This document shows positions 9,701 through 19,300 of a DNA stretch of 64,000 nt, piece after piece. Position 1 is the first letter of the stretch. The number at the start of each line of letters is the position of its first letter. The notes under the pieces were generated by a model. That model was not told the DNA's origin and did not search any database. It saw only the letters and a program-made list of their open reading frames with translations. Position numbers and translations under genes: made by a program. This DNA is from Elusimicrobiota bacterium (GTDB lineage Bacteria; Elusimicrobiota; Elusimicrobia; UBA1565; UBA9628): assembly GCA_027451985.1 (NCBI GenBank), contig DAIDHS010000011.1:1-64000 (forward strand), read 5' to 3'.

Positions 9701-11113
9701 CTACGCCTCGCCGCGGTGGGAGATTTCCACGGCGATGTCTCCCCGCCGGCGCAGGAACTCGGCCATGGTTTCGGCGCAGTAAACCGAGCGATGGCGGCCG
9801 CCGGTGCAGCCGAAGGCGACGAACAAGTCCGTGAAATTGCGGCTTTTATAGTTGTCGATGGCCCCGCTTAGGAGGGCTTTAGCATGGGAAAGAAACTTTC
9901 GCACGGCCGGCTCTTTCTTGAGGAATTCAGCGACGGGGGCGTCTTGTCCCGTCATCTTGGCGTAGCGCGGGAGCCTGCCCGGGTTTGGCAGCGCGCGGCA
10001 GTCGAACACGAAGCCGCCGCCGTGGCCGTGCTCGTCCGCGGGGACGCCGCCGCGGTAGGAAAAGCTTTGGATGCGAACCGTCAGGCCCAGGCGCGCCTCG
10101 CCGAATTGCCGCAGCCGTGAGGAGGCGACGAGCGTCTTAAAGACGCTAAGCAGTTCGGGGCAGTCGACCGGCAGAATCGTGGTGCGCAGAAGGCGTTCGA
10201 TGTTGCGGATGGCGTAGGGAATGCTCTGGAGGAAGTGAGGCTTTCTTTGGTGGAAGCCGCGCAAGCCATAGGCGCCCATGGCCTGCATGATACGGATGTA
10301 GACGTAGCCGGGGTAATAGCGCAGGAAGCTTTCCTCGCTGATACGGGCCGTTTTGCGGATTTCGTGGACATAGCGCAGCAAGAGCTCGTCGCGGAGCTCG
10401 TGCGGCAGATCGGCTTTCGCGTCATAGAGAAGCGAGGCGATGTCGTACTGAAGCGCACCCTTGCGGCCGCCTTGATAGTCGATGAAATAAGTTGAATCAT
10501 TTTTGACCATGATGTTGCGCGACTGGAAGTCCCGGTAGAGAAAAAAGCGCCGGTCCGCTCCCATGAGATATTGGATGAAGCGCCGGAAATCGTTTTCCAG
10601 GGCTTGCTCGTGAAAAGGAATCTGGGCCAAAGTTAGGAAGTAGTACTTGAAGTAATTGAGGTCCCAAAGCATGGACTGCGCGTCGAAGCTGGCGCGAGGG
10701 TAGCATAGGGAGTAATTCAAGGTTTTTCCCGCCCGAATTTGAAAGAGAGGCAGGAATTTCACTGCTTGGCGGTAGAGCCGCAGAATACTTTCGGGAATTG
10801 GCGCGCCCTCGGGCTTGGCCGAGAGAAGCGAGAATAGGGTGACGTTGCCGAGGTCCTCTTCCAGGTAGGCGCCTCCTTTGGAACTTTCCGCGTAGATTTC
10901 GGGGACGGGCAGTTTTTTTCGTCGAAAATGGCGGGTGAATCCGATGAAAGCCCGGTTCTCCTTGGTATCTTCATTAACGACGCCGATGGCAGACTTGGCT
11001 CCTCTCTTAAGTCGGAAAATCTTGCGGTCGGAGCCGTCCCCTTTGAGCATGGCGACGTCACGGGCGGGAACCCCGAACTTTTCCTGGAACAAATCCTTGA
11101 GAATATTTTCCAT
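9701..11113 (-). CDS. APH-family (AmgK-like) phosphotransferase fused to RapZ C-terminal domain
   Basis: Kinase: FFLYRDFQSRNIMVKNDSTYFIDYQGGRKGALQYDIASLL. RapZ CTD: VFDCRALPNPGRLPRYAKMTGQDAPVAEFL...FVAFGCTGGRHRSVYCAETMAEFLRRRG. Confidence 0.87.
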   Translation of the reverse strand: MENILKDLFQEKFGVPARDVAMLKGDGSDRKIFRLKRGAKSAIGVVNEDTKENRAFIGFTRHFRRKKLPVPEIYAESSKGGAYLEEDLGNVTLFSLLSAKPEGAPIPESILRLYRQAVKFLPLFQIRAGKTLNYSLCYPRASFDAQSMLWDLNYFKYYFLTLAQIPFHEQALENDFRRFIQYLMGADRRFFLYRDFQSRNIMVKNDSTYFIDYQGGRKGALQYDIASLLYDAKADLPHELRDELLLRYVHEIRKTARISEESFLRYYPGYVYIRIMQAMGAYGLRGFHQRKPHFLQSIPYAIRNIERLLRTTILPVDCPELLSVFKTLVASSRLRQFGEARLGLTVRIQSFSYRGGVPADEHGHGGGFVFDCRALPNPGRLPRYAKMTGQDAPVAEFLKKEPAVRKFLSHAKALLSGAIDNYKSRNFTDLFVAFGCTGGRHRSVYCAETMAEFLRRRGDIAVEISHRGEA

Positions 11114-11114
11114 T

Positions 11115-12734
11115 CTATTTCACCGCTTTTTGCCCGGGGAATTCCGCCAGTTCATAGGGGCCGAAAGACTCGAAAGACGCGCGGCCGGGCTTGACGAGGC
11201 TTTTAACGAATTTTATTTGAGAGTTTTTGAAGACCAGGAAAACGCGGCGGCCGGGAAGCGGGAAACGGGAGATGTCTTCAATGTAGCCGAAACGCCCGGC
11301 GTTGGCCGGATTTTTCTTGGCATAGGCGAGTTCCCCCGTCCAATTGAAAATCCGGTCGACCCAGTGGCCGGTATAAAAAGGAAGCCCATGGAAGTAGGTA
11401 TCGTAGACGTCGATTTGATCGCCGGGCTTGTATTCACGCGTGATGACCGCGGCGACGTCCTTAACGCTGAGAAAGGAGGCCGCCACATTCATCGTCCCCA
11501 AGGCCAGCCCCCAGGCCAAAAGCCCTCCGGCTCCCAGGCTCACGGCGGCCGGGAGCCCAATGCCGAAGGCCAGCAGGGAGGCGCCTGCCGCCGCAATCGT
11601 CGCATCGCCTAAGATTTGTGCCAAGAGGCTGAACTGCGCCTCGAATCCGCGGGCGGCGGGGATGAAAAATGAGGCCGCCAGCGCCGCCAGCAGCAACGCG
11701 CCCAGCCCGGAAGAGACGCGCTTAGTCCAAACCGGTAGAGGCTTTTCCGTCGCCGCAGCTCCCAGCAAAGCCAAGGTTGGAAACACGGGCAGGGCGTAGG
11801 TCGCGAGCTTGGAGTGCGAGATGGAGAAAAAAATGACAATCATCGCGACCCAGATCCAGAGCGCCGCCTCTTTCGGGCTGCTTTTCAGTGCGCGCCAACT
11901 TTTTGGAACGGCGGCCAGCACGGCTGGCGTTACGGGCAAAAGAGTGGCGGGTATGACCCAGAAGAAGAAAAACCAGGGCTGGTCGCGCTCATATTTCATG
12001 GTCAGGAAGCGCTTGAAATGTTGGTCGACAAAAAAGAAATGGAAAAAGCCCGGGTGCTGCTTTTCCATGAGAACGAACCAAGGGGCGACGATCAAGACAA
12101 AAAGCGCGATGCCCAGCGGCCGGAAAAAGACCAGCATTTTCCGCCAGGTTTCGGGATAGATCAGCGCCATGAAGAACACCCATCCCGCCGGAAAGACCAA
12201 GGCGATGAGGCCCTTGCTTAAAAACGCGAGTCCTGCGAAGGCCCATGCGGCCGGCGCGGCCCAGCGTGCGTCCTTCGGATGCAGGAGCGCGCGCAGAATC
12301 ATCGCCACCGAGCCGAACATGAAGACGGAAAGGGCCATGTCCAGCGTCATGTAGTGAGAGAGGAAAAAGTATAGAGCCGAGGCGTTTAGGAAAATAGCGG
12401 CCGTCATGCCGGTCCGCGGAGAGAACAGCCAACTCCCCAGCCAGTAAGTCAGCAAAAACCCCAAAAGAGCCAGCAGGGCCAGAGGTAAGCGGGCTGCGGC
12501 TTCGCTCACGCCAAAAACCTCGTAGGATGTCGCGGCGAGCCAGTACCACATCGGCGGCTTCTCCACGTAATCCATGTTGTCCAAATGGGGCGTGACCCAA
12601 TCATGAAGAACCAGCATCTCGCGCGGCACTTCCGCGTAGCGCGCATCGTCAACCTCGATGAGCGGGGTGCCTAGGCGCCAAAACGGGGCGGTCAATGCCG
12701 CAAAGAATAGGAAGGTGAGCCAGCGGGGTTTCAA
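11115..12734 (-). CDS. ArnT/PMT-like family glycosyltransferase
   Basis: TPLIEVDDARYAEVPREMLVLHDWVTPHLDNMDYVEKPPMWYWLAATSYEVFG; multiple TM helices. Confidence 0.88.
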   Translation of the reverse strand: MKPRWLTFLFFAALTAPFWRLGTPLIEVDDARYAEVPREMLVLHDWVTPHLDNMDYVEKPPMWYWLAATSYEVFGVSEAAARLPLALLALLGFLLTYWLGSWLFSPRTGMTAAIFLNASALYFFLSHYMTLDMALSVFMFGSVAMILRALLHPKDARWAAPAAWAFAGLAFLSKGLIALVFPAGWVFFMALIYPETWRKMLVFFRPLGIALFVLIVAPWFVLMEKQHPGFFHFFFVDQHFKRFLTMKYERDQPWFFFFWVIPATLLPVTPAVLAAVPKSWRALKSSPKEAALWIWVAMIVIFFSISHSKLATYALPVFPTLALLGAAATEKPLPVWTKRVSSGLGALLLAALAASFFIPAARGFEAQFSLLAQILGDATIAAAGASLLAFGIGLPAAVSLGAGGLLAWGLALGTMNVAASFLSVKDVAAVITREYKPGDQIDVYDTYFHGLPFYTGHWVDRIFNWTGELAYAKKNPANAGRFGYIEDISRFPLPGRRVFLVFKNSQIKFVKSLVKPGRASFESFGPYELAEFPGQKAVK

Positions 12735-13762
12735 GGGATAAGGACAACCTTCCCAAACTGGTTTTTGCCGGAGAGGTACTCATGGGCGGCGCGGGCTTGG
12801 TCGAGCGGGAACGTTTTGCCTACGACCGGTTTGATGCGGCCTTCGGCCGCTAGTTTGGCGACGAGGCGCATCTCGGACTGTGTGCCCATCATGGAGCCCT
12901 GGATTCTAAGCTCGCGGCTGAACACGTAGCGGAAATCCACGGTGATTTCTGGGCCCGTGGTGGCGCCGCAAATGACGAGACGTCCTCCGGACTTTAGGCT
13001 CTTGAGCGCGGCATCGAAGACGGCTTGTCCAACGTGCTCGAAGACGATGTCCGCCATGGCCCCGTCCGTGGCACGCCGGGTTTCCTTGACGAGATCCTGC
13101 TTGGGGAGAAGAATCGCTTCATCCGCTCCGAGGGCCTTGGCTTTTTCCAGCTTGGCTTCCGATGTGGAGGCGGCCAGCACGCGGGCTCCGCAGAGTTTGG
13201 CGATCTGGATAGCGGCCACGCCCACGCCGCTGCCTGCGCCAAGGACCAAGACGCACTGCCCAGGCCCGCAACCGCCGTGCGTCATCAGCATATGCCATGC
13301 GGTCAGAAAGGTCAGCGGATAGGCGGCCGCTTCCGTGAAACTCATCGAGTCGGGAATGGGGAGCAGATAGTCTTCCGGCACGGCCAGGTACTCCGCGTAG
13401 CCTCCGGGCCCCCCGTGCGCTCCGATGACCCCGTAGCGACGGCAATGGTTGTCGCGTCCCGAGAGGCACTCTGCGCAACGACGGCAGGAACGGCCCGGGC
13501 TGACCGCGAACCTCTGTCCGACTTTGGCGGTGGAGACTCCTTCCCCCAACGCTGCGACTTCTCCCGCTACGTCGCAGCCAAGAATGTGCGGGAGCTGGAT
13601 GTGGTAAGAAGGGATTCCGCCCCGAACCCAGATGTCCAGATGGTTTAAAGCGCAGGCCTTGACCTTGAGCAGAACCTCGCCGGGACCGGGAACCGGATCC
13701 GGCGCTTCTCCCCTCTCAAGAACCTCGGGTCCTCCGAAGCGTTTGATCAAGATCGCGCGCAT
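12731..13762 (-). CDS. Zinc-binding alcohol dehydrogenase/quinone oxidoreductase family
   Basis: MDR fold; GCDVAGEVAALGEG; CRRCAECLSGRDNHC structural zinc site; VLVLGAGSGVGVAAIQIAKLCGARVLA. Confidence 0.92.
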   Translation of the reverse strand: MRAILIKRFGGPEVLERGEAPDPVPGPGEVLLKVKACALNHLDIWVRGGIPSYHIQLPHILGCDVAGEVAALGEGVSTAKVGQRFAVSPGRSCRRCAECLSGRDNHCRRYGVIGAHGGPGGYAEYLAVPEDYLLPIPDSMSFTEAAAYPLTFLTAWHMLMTHGGCGPGQCVLVLGAGSGVGVAAIQIAKLCGARVLAASTSEAKLEKAKALGADEAILLPKQDLVKETRRATDGAMADIVFEHVGQAVFDAALKSLKSGGRLVICGATTGPEITVDFRYVFSRELRIQGSMMGTQSEMRLVAKLAAEGRIKPVVGKTFPLDQARAAHEYLSGKNQFGKVVLIP

Positions 13763-13799
13763 GGCGATCTGAGTTTACCAAAAACGCGGCGGGGATGGG

Positions 13800-15380
13800 T
13801 CAGGGCTTGCCGAGCATGTTCCGGAACGTGTTGTTGAGCATGGCAAGCATCTCGTCCTTCTCGCGCAGGGCGGCCATGAGCTTCTCCTTTTCCCGGTCCC
13901 AAGCGGCGTAGCGGGTCTGGAGTTCGTCCTTCTCCTTGAGAGCGCGGGTGAGTTGCTCGCTGCTTGCGGCAATCTGATTGCGCAGTTGCCCCATGGCCAT
14001 TTCATGGGTGAGTGTGCGTTCGGCGGCCTGGGCCAGGCGCTTTTCCACGTCCTCCACCCGTCGTTCGGCGTCCTGCTGGATTTGCCGGCTTTTCGCTGCT
14101 TGCTCGCGGCCTTTGGCGAGTTCCGAGAGAAGCGTCTTGGACATTTCGTCCTTTTGCGCGGCCAACGCGGCGTAGAGTCCTTCCTTGTCCTTGACGGATT
14201 TCTCCGCGGCTTCCAAGCGGATGGCTAGCCGGGCGTTTTCAGATTCCAGATCGGAGAGTCTCGTGCGCAGGGAATCCTGCGCGCGGCGTTCCTCATCCAA
14301 CTTTTGGTGCAGAATCATGATTTTACCGGCTAAATCCTCTTCCGAGGCTCGGCGATCCTGAGAGATCCGCGATAGGTTTTGTGATTTCTCTTTCAGCGCG
14401 TCCAGAAGTTTTAATTTCTCCTCTTCTAAGTTTCTGATGATCTCATCGCGGCTGGCGGGTGACGCGGATATGGTCTTGGAAATTTTGTCGGCGGATTCCT
14501 TGACTTGTTCCAACGCGACGGCATTGGAACGCTGGGCTTCCAGGATTTTCTGCTCCATGGCCGCAAGCCTGCTTTCGATGTCGGCTTGGCGGCGCAAGCT
14601 TTCTTCCAGGTGCTCCTGGCGGACGGCGTGGTTTTGCTCCTCCCAGGTTCTTGAGAGAGCCGCGCGCTCGTGCGCTAATTCCCCGAGGCGTTCGCGCTGG
14701 CGCTCCATCTCCAGCTGCATGACCCGCTCCCACGCGGAAATCCGATCGTTGAGTCCAGCGGCGATGCGGCCGAGTTCCTTGGCGGACTCTTCCTCTCTGC
14801 GCCGCATTTGCTCTGGAATCCCCTCAAGAGCCTTTCGACTTTCTTCCCGCCACGCCTCGATGCCGTCCTTAAGTCGATCAATCTCCGAACTGAGGGTCAA
14901 GAGCATTTTTCCGAATTCGTCCGGAACCGGGGCGGGGTTTGACGCGGGAACTATTTTGGAAGAGCCTGCGTTGGCCGCGAATGATTCGCGAATAACGCTC
15001 AGCAGGGATTGGTGCACTTCATCAAGACGCCGCTCCAGTGCGTCAACGCGGCCCTGATCGTGGGATTTCTGCTCTTGCGCTTCCCGCTCGGCCTTCTCGC
15101 GCTTGAGCTGATCCGTGACGTTTTTAAGATAAGACTCCACCTCCGTCTTGACGGCCTGCTGGCGTTTGAAAATTTGCTCCGCGGCGAAAGCCCTCTGGTG
15201 GGCGGCGGCCAAGTCTTTTTCCATTTTCTGAAGGCGCTTGCGCAGGTAGAAGTCGCCGACGCCGCCCGCAGCCGGCGAGGAGGGCTTCTTGGGAGGCGCC
15301 GAGGCTCCGGCCTGCGTCGGAGGCACGGGAGGCAGGGATTTGGGTGGCTCGGGTGGGACGGGCTTGGAATCCATCGTCAT
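13800..15380 (-). CDS. Long coiled-coil protein
   Basis: Pro-rich N-terminus then continuous heptad-rich Glu/Lys/Arg/Leu sequence; overlaps PorV-like gene start. Confidence 0.75.
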   Translation of the reverse strand: MTMDSKPVPPEPPKSLPPVPPTQAGASAPPKKPSSPAAGGVGDFYLRKRLQKMEKDLAAAHQRAFAAEQIFKRQQAVKTEVESYLKNVTDQLKREKAEREAQEQKSHDQGRVDALERRLDEVHQSLLSVIRESFAANAGSSKIVPASNPAPVPDEFGKMLLTLSSEIDRLKDGIEAWREESRKALEGIPEQMRRREEESAKELGRIAAGLNDRISAWERVMQLEMERQRERLGELAHERAALSRTWEEQNHAVRQEHLEESLRRQADIESRLAAMEQKILEAQRSNAVALEQVKESADKISKTISASPASRDEIIRNLEEEKLKLLDALKEKSQNLSRISQDRRASEEDLAGKIMILHQKLDEERRAQDSLRTRLSDLESENARLAIRLEAAEKSVKDKEGLYAALAAQKDEMSKTLLSELAKGREQAAKSRQIQQDAERRVEDVEKRLAQAAERTLTHEMAMGQLRNQIAASSEQLTRALKEKDELQTRYAAWDREKEKLMAALREKDEMLAMLNNTFRNMLGKP

Positions 15381-16360
15381 CTCTCCTCGTATCTCTGCGA
15401 CGCGAACGCAGGCAAATTATAGCTTAGCGAAACATTGTGAACTTCTCCCAGAACTCCCTGAGGTGCGAAGGCGTAGTCAAAACTGAAGTCTCCGATGGTC
15501 AGGCCCACTCCCGCGGTCAAACAGGACGCCAAGCCTAAGCTGGTGAAGTCCTGGGAGTTGAAACCTCCCCGCAGGGCCGCCTTCATGGAATCCGTGATGG
15601 GAATGGAGTACTCGACGCCCAGCGCCCCATAAGGAACGTTTCCCGACGGCAGGTCGGCTTCCATGGCCAGAATTAGGTTTTGAAAAGGGTAGGCGTCCGC
15701 GCCGAATTTAGCTACGAAAGGCAGCGTGTTGCGAATCTGATCAAATTTTTGCCCGCTGCCCATGTTCTGCGCATCGAATGAGAAGTCGTATGGGAAGGGG
15801 CCGTTGTAGAAATGGGAAAGGATGCCGATGTCCCCGCCGAAGCCGTTGGCGGAAGAGGAGGCGTAGTCCGAGTGGATCCAGTGGCCGGCCACGCCCATGG
15901 CCATGTCCATGTTGCTGGTCGACATGTCGTCGATGGTCTGGGCCCAGCCGAAATCGAGGACGTAATCGCGGGGATTGAAGGTCCCTTCGCTGTTCCCCGC
16001 CATGTCGGTCTGCGGAATGGAGCCGATATTCTGGTAGCGCAGCCCTCCGGCCAGGACCGAGGTGTCGTTGATCCGATCGGCGATCTGCGCGGTCTGGTAA
16101 TTGATGTTCGCAACATAATCGGTGTACATCATGGAGGCTGAAAAGCGGGGTACGCGAACCAGTCCCGCCGGGTTCCAATAGAGCGCCGTGGCGTCGTTGA
16201 CGGTCGCGCTGTAGGCGCCGCCCATGGCGATGCCGCGCGCGCCAATACCGGAGGTCAGGAACTGGGAGCCCGTCGTTCCGATGGCGGCCGAGGTGAAATC
16301 GCTGGCCCGGGCCGGCGCGGCAAGGAACGCCAGGGCGGCCAAGGCGGCGCAAAGCCTCAT
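15377..16360 (-). CDS. PorV/PorQ-like outer membrane protein (copy 1)
   Basis: GARGIAMGGAYSATVNDATALYWNPAGLVRVPRF; C-terminal VLGEVHNVSLSYNL. Confidence 0.82.
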   Translation of the reverse strand: MRLCAALAALAFLAAPARASDFTSAAIGTTGSQFLTSGIGARGIAMGGAYSATVNDATALYWNPAGLVRVPRFSASMMYTDYVANINYQTAQIADRINDTSVLAGGLRYQNIGSIPQTDMAGNSEGTFNPRDYVLDFGWAQTIDDMSTSNMDMAMGVAGHWIHSDYASSSANGFGGDIGILSHFYNGPFPYDFSFDAQNMGSGQKFDQIRNTLPFVAKFGADAYPFQNLILAMEADLPSGNVPYGALGVEYSIPITDSMKAALRGGFNSQDFTSLGLASCLTAGVGLTIGDFSFDYAFAPQGVLGEVHNVSLSYNLPAFASQRYEER

Positions 16361-19300
16361 CGAATGACCACCACTTTGAAGATATGGCGGGACCCGGAGC
16401 CCTCGACGACCGCGAGGTAGACGCCGCTGGCTACGGGGCGCCCGGCGCGGTTGACGCCGGTCCAGACCAGCACTCCCGAGGCGTTGGCGGGCTCATCGAA
16501 GACCAGTTCGCCGTGCAGCGTGAATATCCGGATACGGGAGTCGGCGGGAACGTTGCTGAAGGTGACGTAGCCGTTGCCTCGGCTGGCGTAGAAGGGATTG
16601 GGGAAAATTTTAGCGTCGTTGGCCGCACCGCCGGGGGTCTGCTGGGCCACGACGAACTCGGAGAAATGATTCACGGTGGCGTTAATGACGTTCTGCGAGG
16701 TGTCCACGGCGCTGGCCAAGGGTACGCAGGTTCCGCTGGCGTCGACGCGCATGAGCGCGGCTTGATCGATGGAGAATGGGATGGCGGAAGGCGAATAGGT
16801 GATGCTGAGGTAGTAGGGCTTGAGCGGCTCGAAGGCAGGAGTCGTTTGGATGGTGAGTCCCGTGGAATTGACAGAGCCGGGGCATGGAGAAACGGCGAAG
16901 CTCATGGTCGAAATAAGGATGGTGACGGGCGTGTTGACCACTCCTTCGGGCGCGTTCAGAGAGACGGTCATTCCGTTGGGCAAAAGTCCCTGCATGAAAT
17001 TTGCTTCGTTGGGGTAGAGGATTCCGCCCAAGGTCCCGGCCGGAGCGCCGCCGTTGAAGGGTTCCGTGGAAACGACGTTGGAAAAGGCTGTTACTTGACC
17101 GTAGGGGTTTTCGGCCTGGACGCGGAGATAATATAGCAGCGTGCTGGACAAGCCGGTCAGAGTGTAGGAATTGCCGCGGAAGTTGGAGGAAAACGGCAAG
17201 GCGGTGAAATCGGTCGCCACGAAGTTGTCGGTCGAGTAGGTGACTTGATACGTGGTGGAGGACGAATTGGTTCCAGTCAGCCAGGACAAAGAAATGGAAG
17301 TCGGGCCGACGGAAGCCACCGTCAGGTTGCTGGGGGCGTCGGCGTAGGTCGCCGTGCTGCCCAAGCTGACATAGGATGAAAGTACGCCGTTCTGGTTGAG
17401 GGCCGCCGCCTGAGCGCTGAAAATCGCGCCCGCAGAAGGAATCCCAGTGAATGTCGCGCTGACCGCCTGGGTCGACACGGTCGCGATGACAGATCCGTTG
17501 ACCAGGACCTGCATTTGATACTGGGTGCCTGCGGGATTCCCGTTGGAGGTCCAGGCTCCGATAAAGCTGCTGTCGTTGAGGACGATGAGAGGAGGCGACA
17601 CGCCTCCGGGAACTGCGGCGAGCGTGTAACCGGTCGCGACCGCGGACAGAGGACCCTCCCCTTGCGAGGTGACGGCGCTGACTTCCACGGAACGGATTGA
17701 ATTAGTGGAGAGCCCTATATCGGCGAAGGAGGTGGCCGTGGGGGTCGCGATGACGACGGCAGGCGCCGTGGCGTTGTAAACCTTATAGTAGTTGACGGAT
17801 CCGCCCGGGCTCGTCCATGTCCACTGGATGCAGGTGGTGCCGTCGCTGGCGCAGGGCGTTCCGGCGACGCTGATGACGGAGATGGTGGTTCGGGTCGAGG
17901 CGACGTTGCTGAATCCGGAAAAGGCTCCGCCAAGCGACGCGGCTCTAACGCGGAAGTAGTAGGTGGTGTTGGGCATGAGAGGCGAGATGGTCGCCGTGCT
18001 GGCGCTCAAATTGTCGCCGATGGAAACGGGCGTGGAGAATGAAGCGGTGAAATCATCGGTCGAGTCGGATATCTCGTAAAGAGTTCCGAAGGAGTTTTGA
18101 TTGGAATTCCAGGTGAGAGTCACCGATGTCGGGGTTGCGGATGAAACTGCCAGGCCCAAAGGTTGCGCGGGCGGGGTATAAACGAGGGTCGAGGTCGATG
18201 CGGGGCCTTCTCCGGAGAGCGTATAGGGTGCGACGGTGATTTGCGCCGTGGACGATGGGGCAAGACTTGATTGAGTGAAGCTAAACGGTGAAGCGCCCGC
18301 CGCCGACACGGTCGAAAGGAAAAGGCCGCTGGTGGCGGAGTAAACGTCGAAGCCGTCCGCTGAAGGCCCGGAGCCTGCCGACCACGACCAAGTCCAAACG
18401 ATGCTGGAGGTGTAGACCGTGTCCGCCATGCCGGTCGGCGCGGCCGTGGGTTTGGGCGGGCCGGCCTGAAGAACGACGGCATTCGCGTACTGGGCGTTGG
18501 AAACAGTTCTGAGTCCGTACCACCCGTAAGGAAGCGAGTGGGCGGCGGCGGGAGACGTTACGGTGAGCGAGGAATTCATCGTCGACCAGGAAGTGTTGAC
18601 GCCGCCCCCATCGGCGTAGATGTCCGTGGTCAGATCGATGGCGAAGCCGCTGTCACCCTGCGAGGAGCTTCCGCCGGAAGAACCTAGGGCGTCAAGCACC
18701 ATCCTGGGCGCGTAAAAGGATGAGTTGAGGGGCCCGCCCCCCCCGCCGCTGGCTTCGGTGTTCCCCTCGAAGTTCTGTCCGGTAACCGTAATACCGGTCG
18801 CGCGATCAAATAGCGTCGGAGTTGCCGCGGTGATGGAAGACTGCCGCAGGCTTGAGGTCGTGCCGCTTTCAGCGTCGGGCGTCTGCGAGAAGTACATGAC
18901 CTCCGTACTAGCCAGGTCGCTTGATCCGTTAAAGCCGCCCATCACATGGACGTTGCCGTCCGGCGTCAGGATGGCAGCCTGGTAGGCTCTGGCCGCGGTG
19001 AGCGTGGTCAGATCGGTCCAGCTTTGTGTTTCCTCGCTGTAGATTTCTACGGAGTTTAAGGCCGTGTTAGAGGCCGTGATTCCTCCCGCGACCAGGACTT
19101 GACCGTTGGGCAAAAGAGTGGCTGTGTGATTGAAACGCGCCACGTTCAGAGAACTTGTCGCGGAGAAGGTTCCCGCGCCTGGATTATAAAGGTAGGCGGC
19201 CGAGGTTTCCCCGCCTCCCGTGTCTCCTCCGGCGATGAGCACTTTTCCGTCCGGCAGCAGCGTCGCGCTGTGATGGTAAAGCGGTTGCGGCAAAGAACCA

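Noticed and set aside
16384-17136. 250-aa plus-strand ORF opposite the kelch giant
   Set aside because: Shadow ORF without recognisable features.
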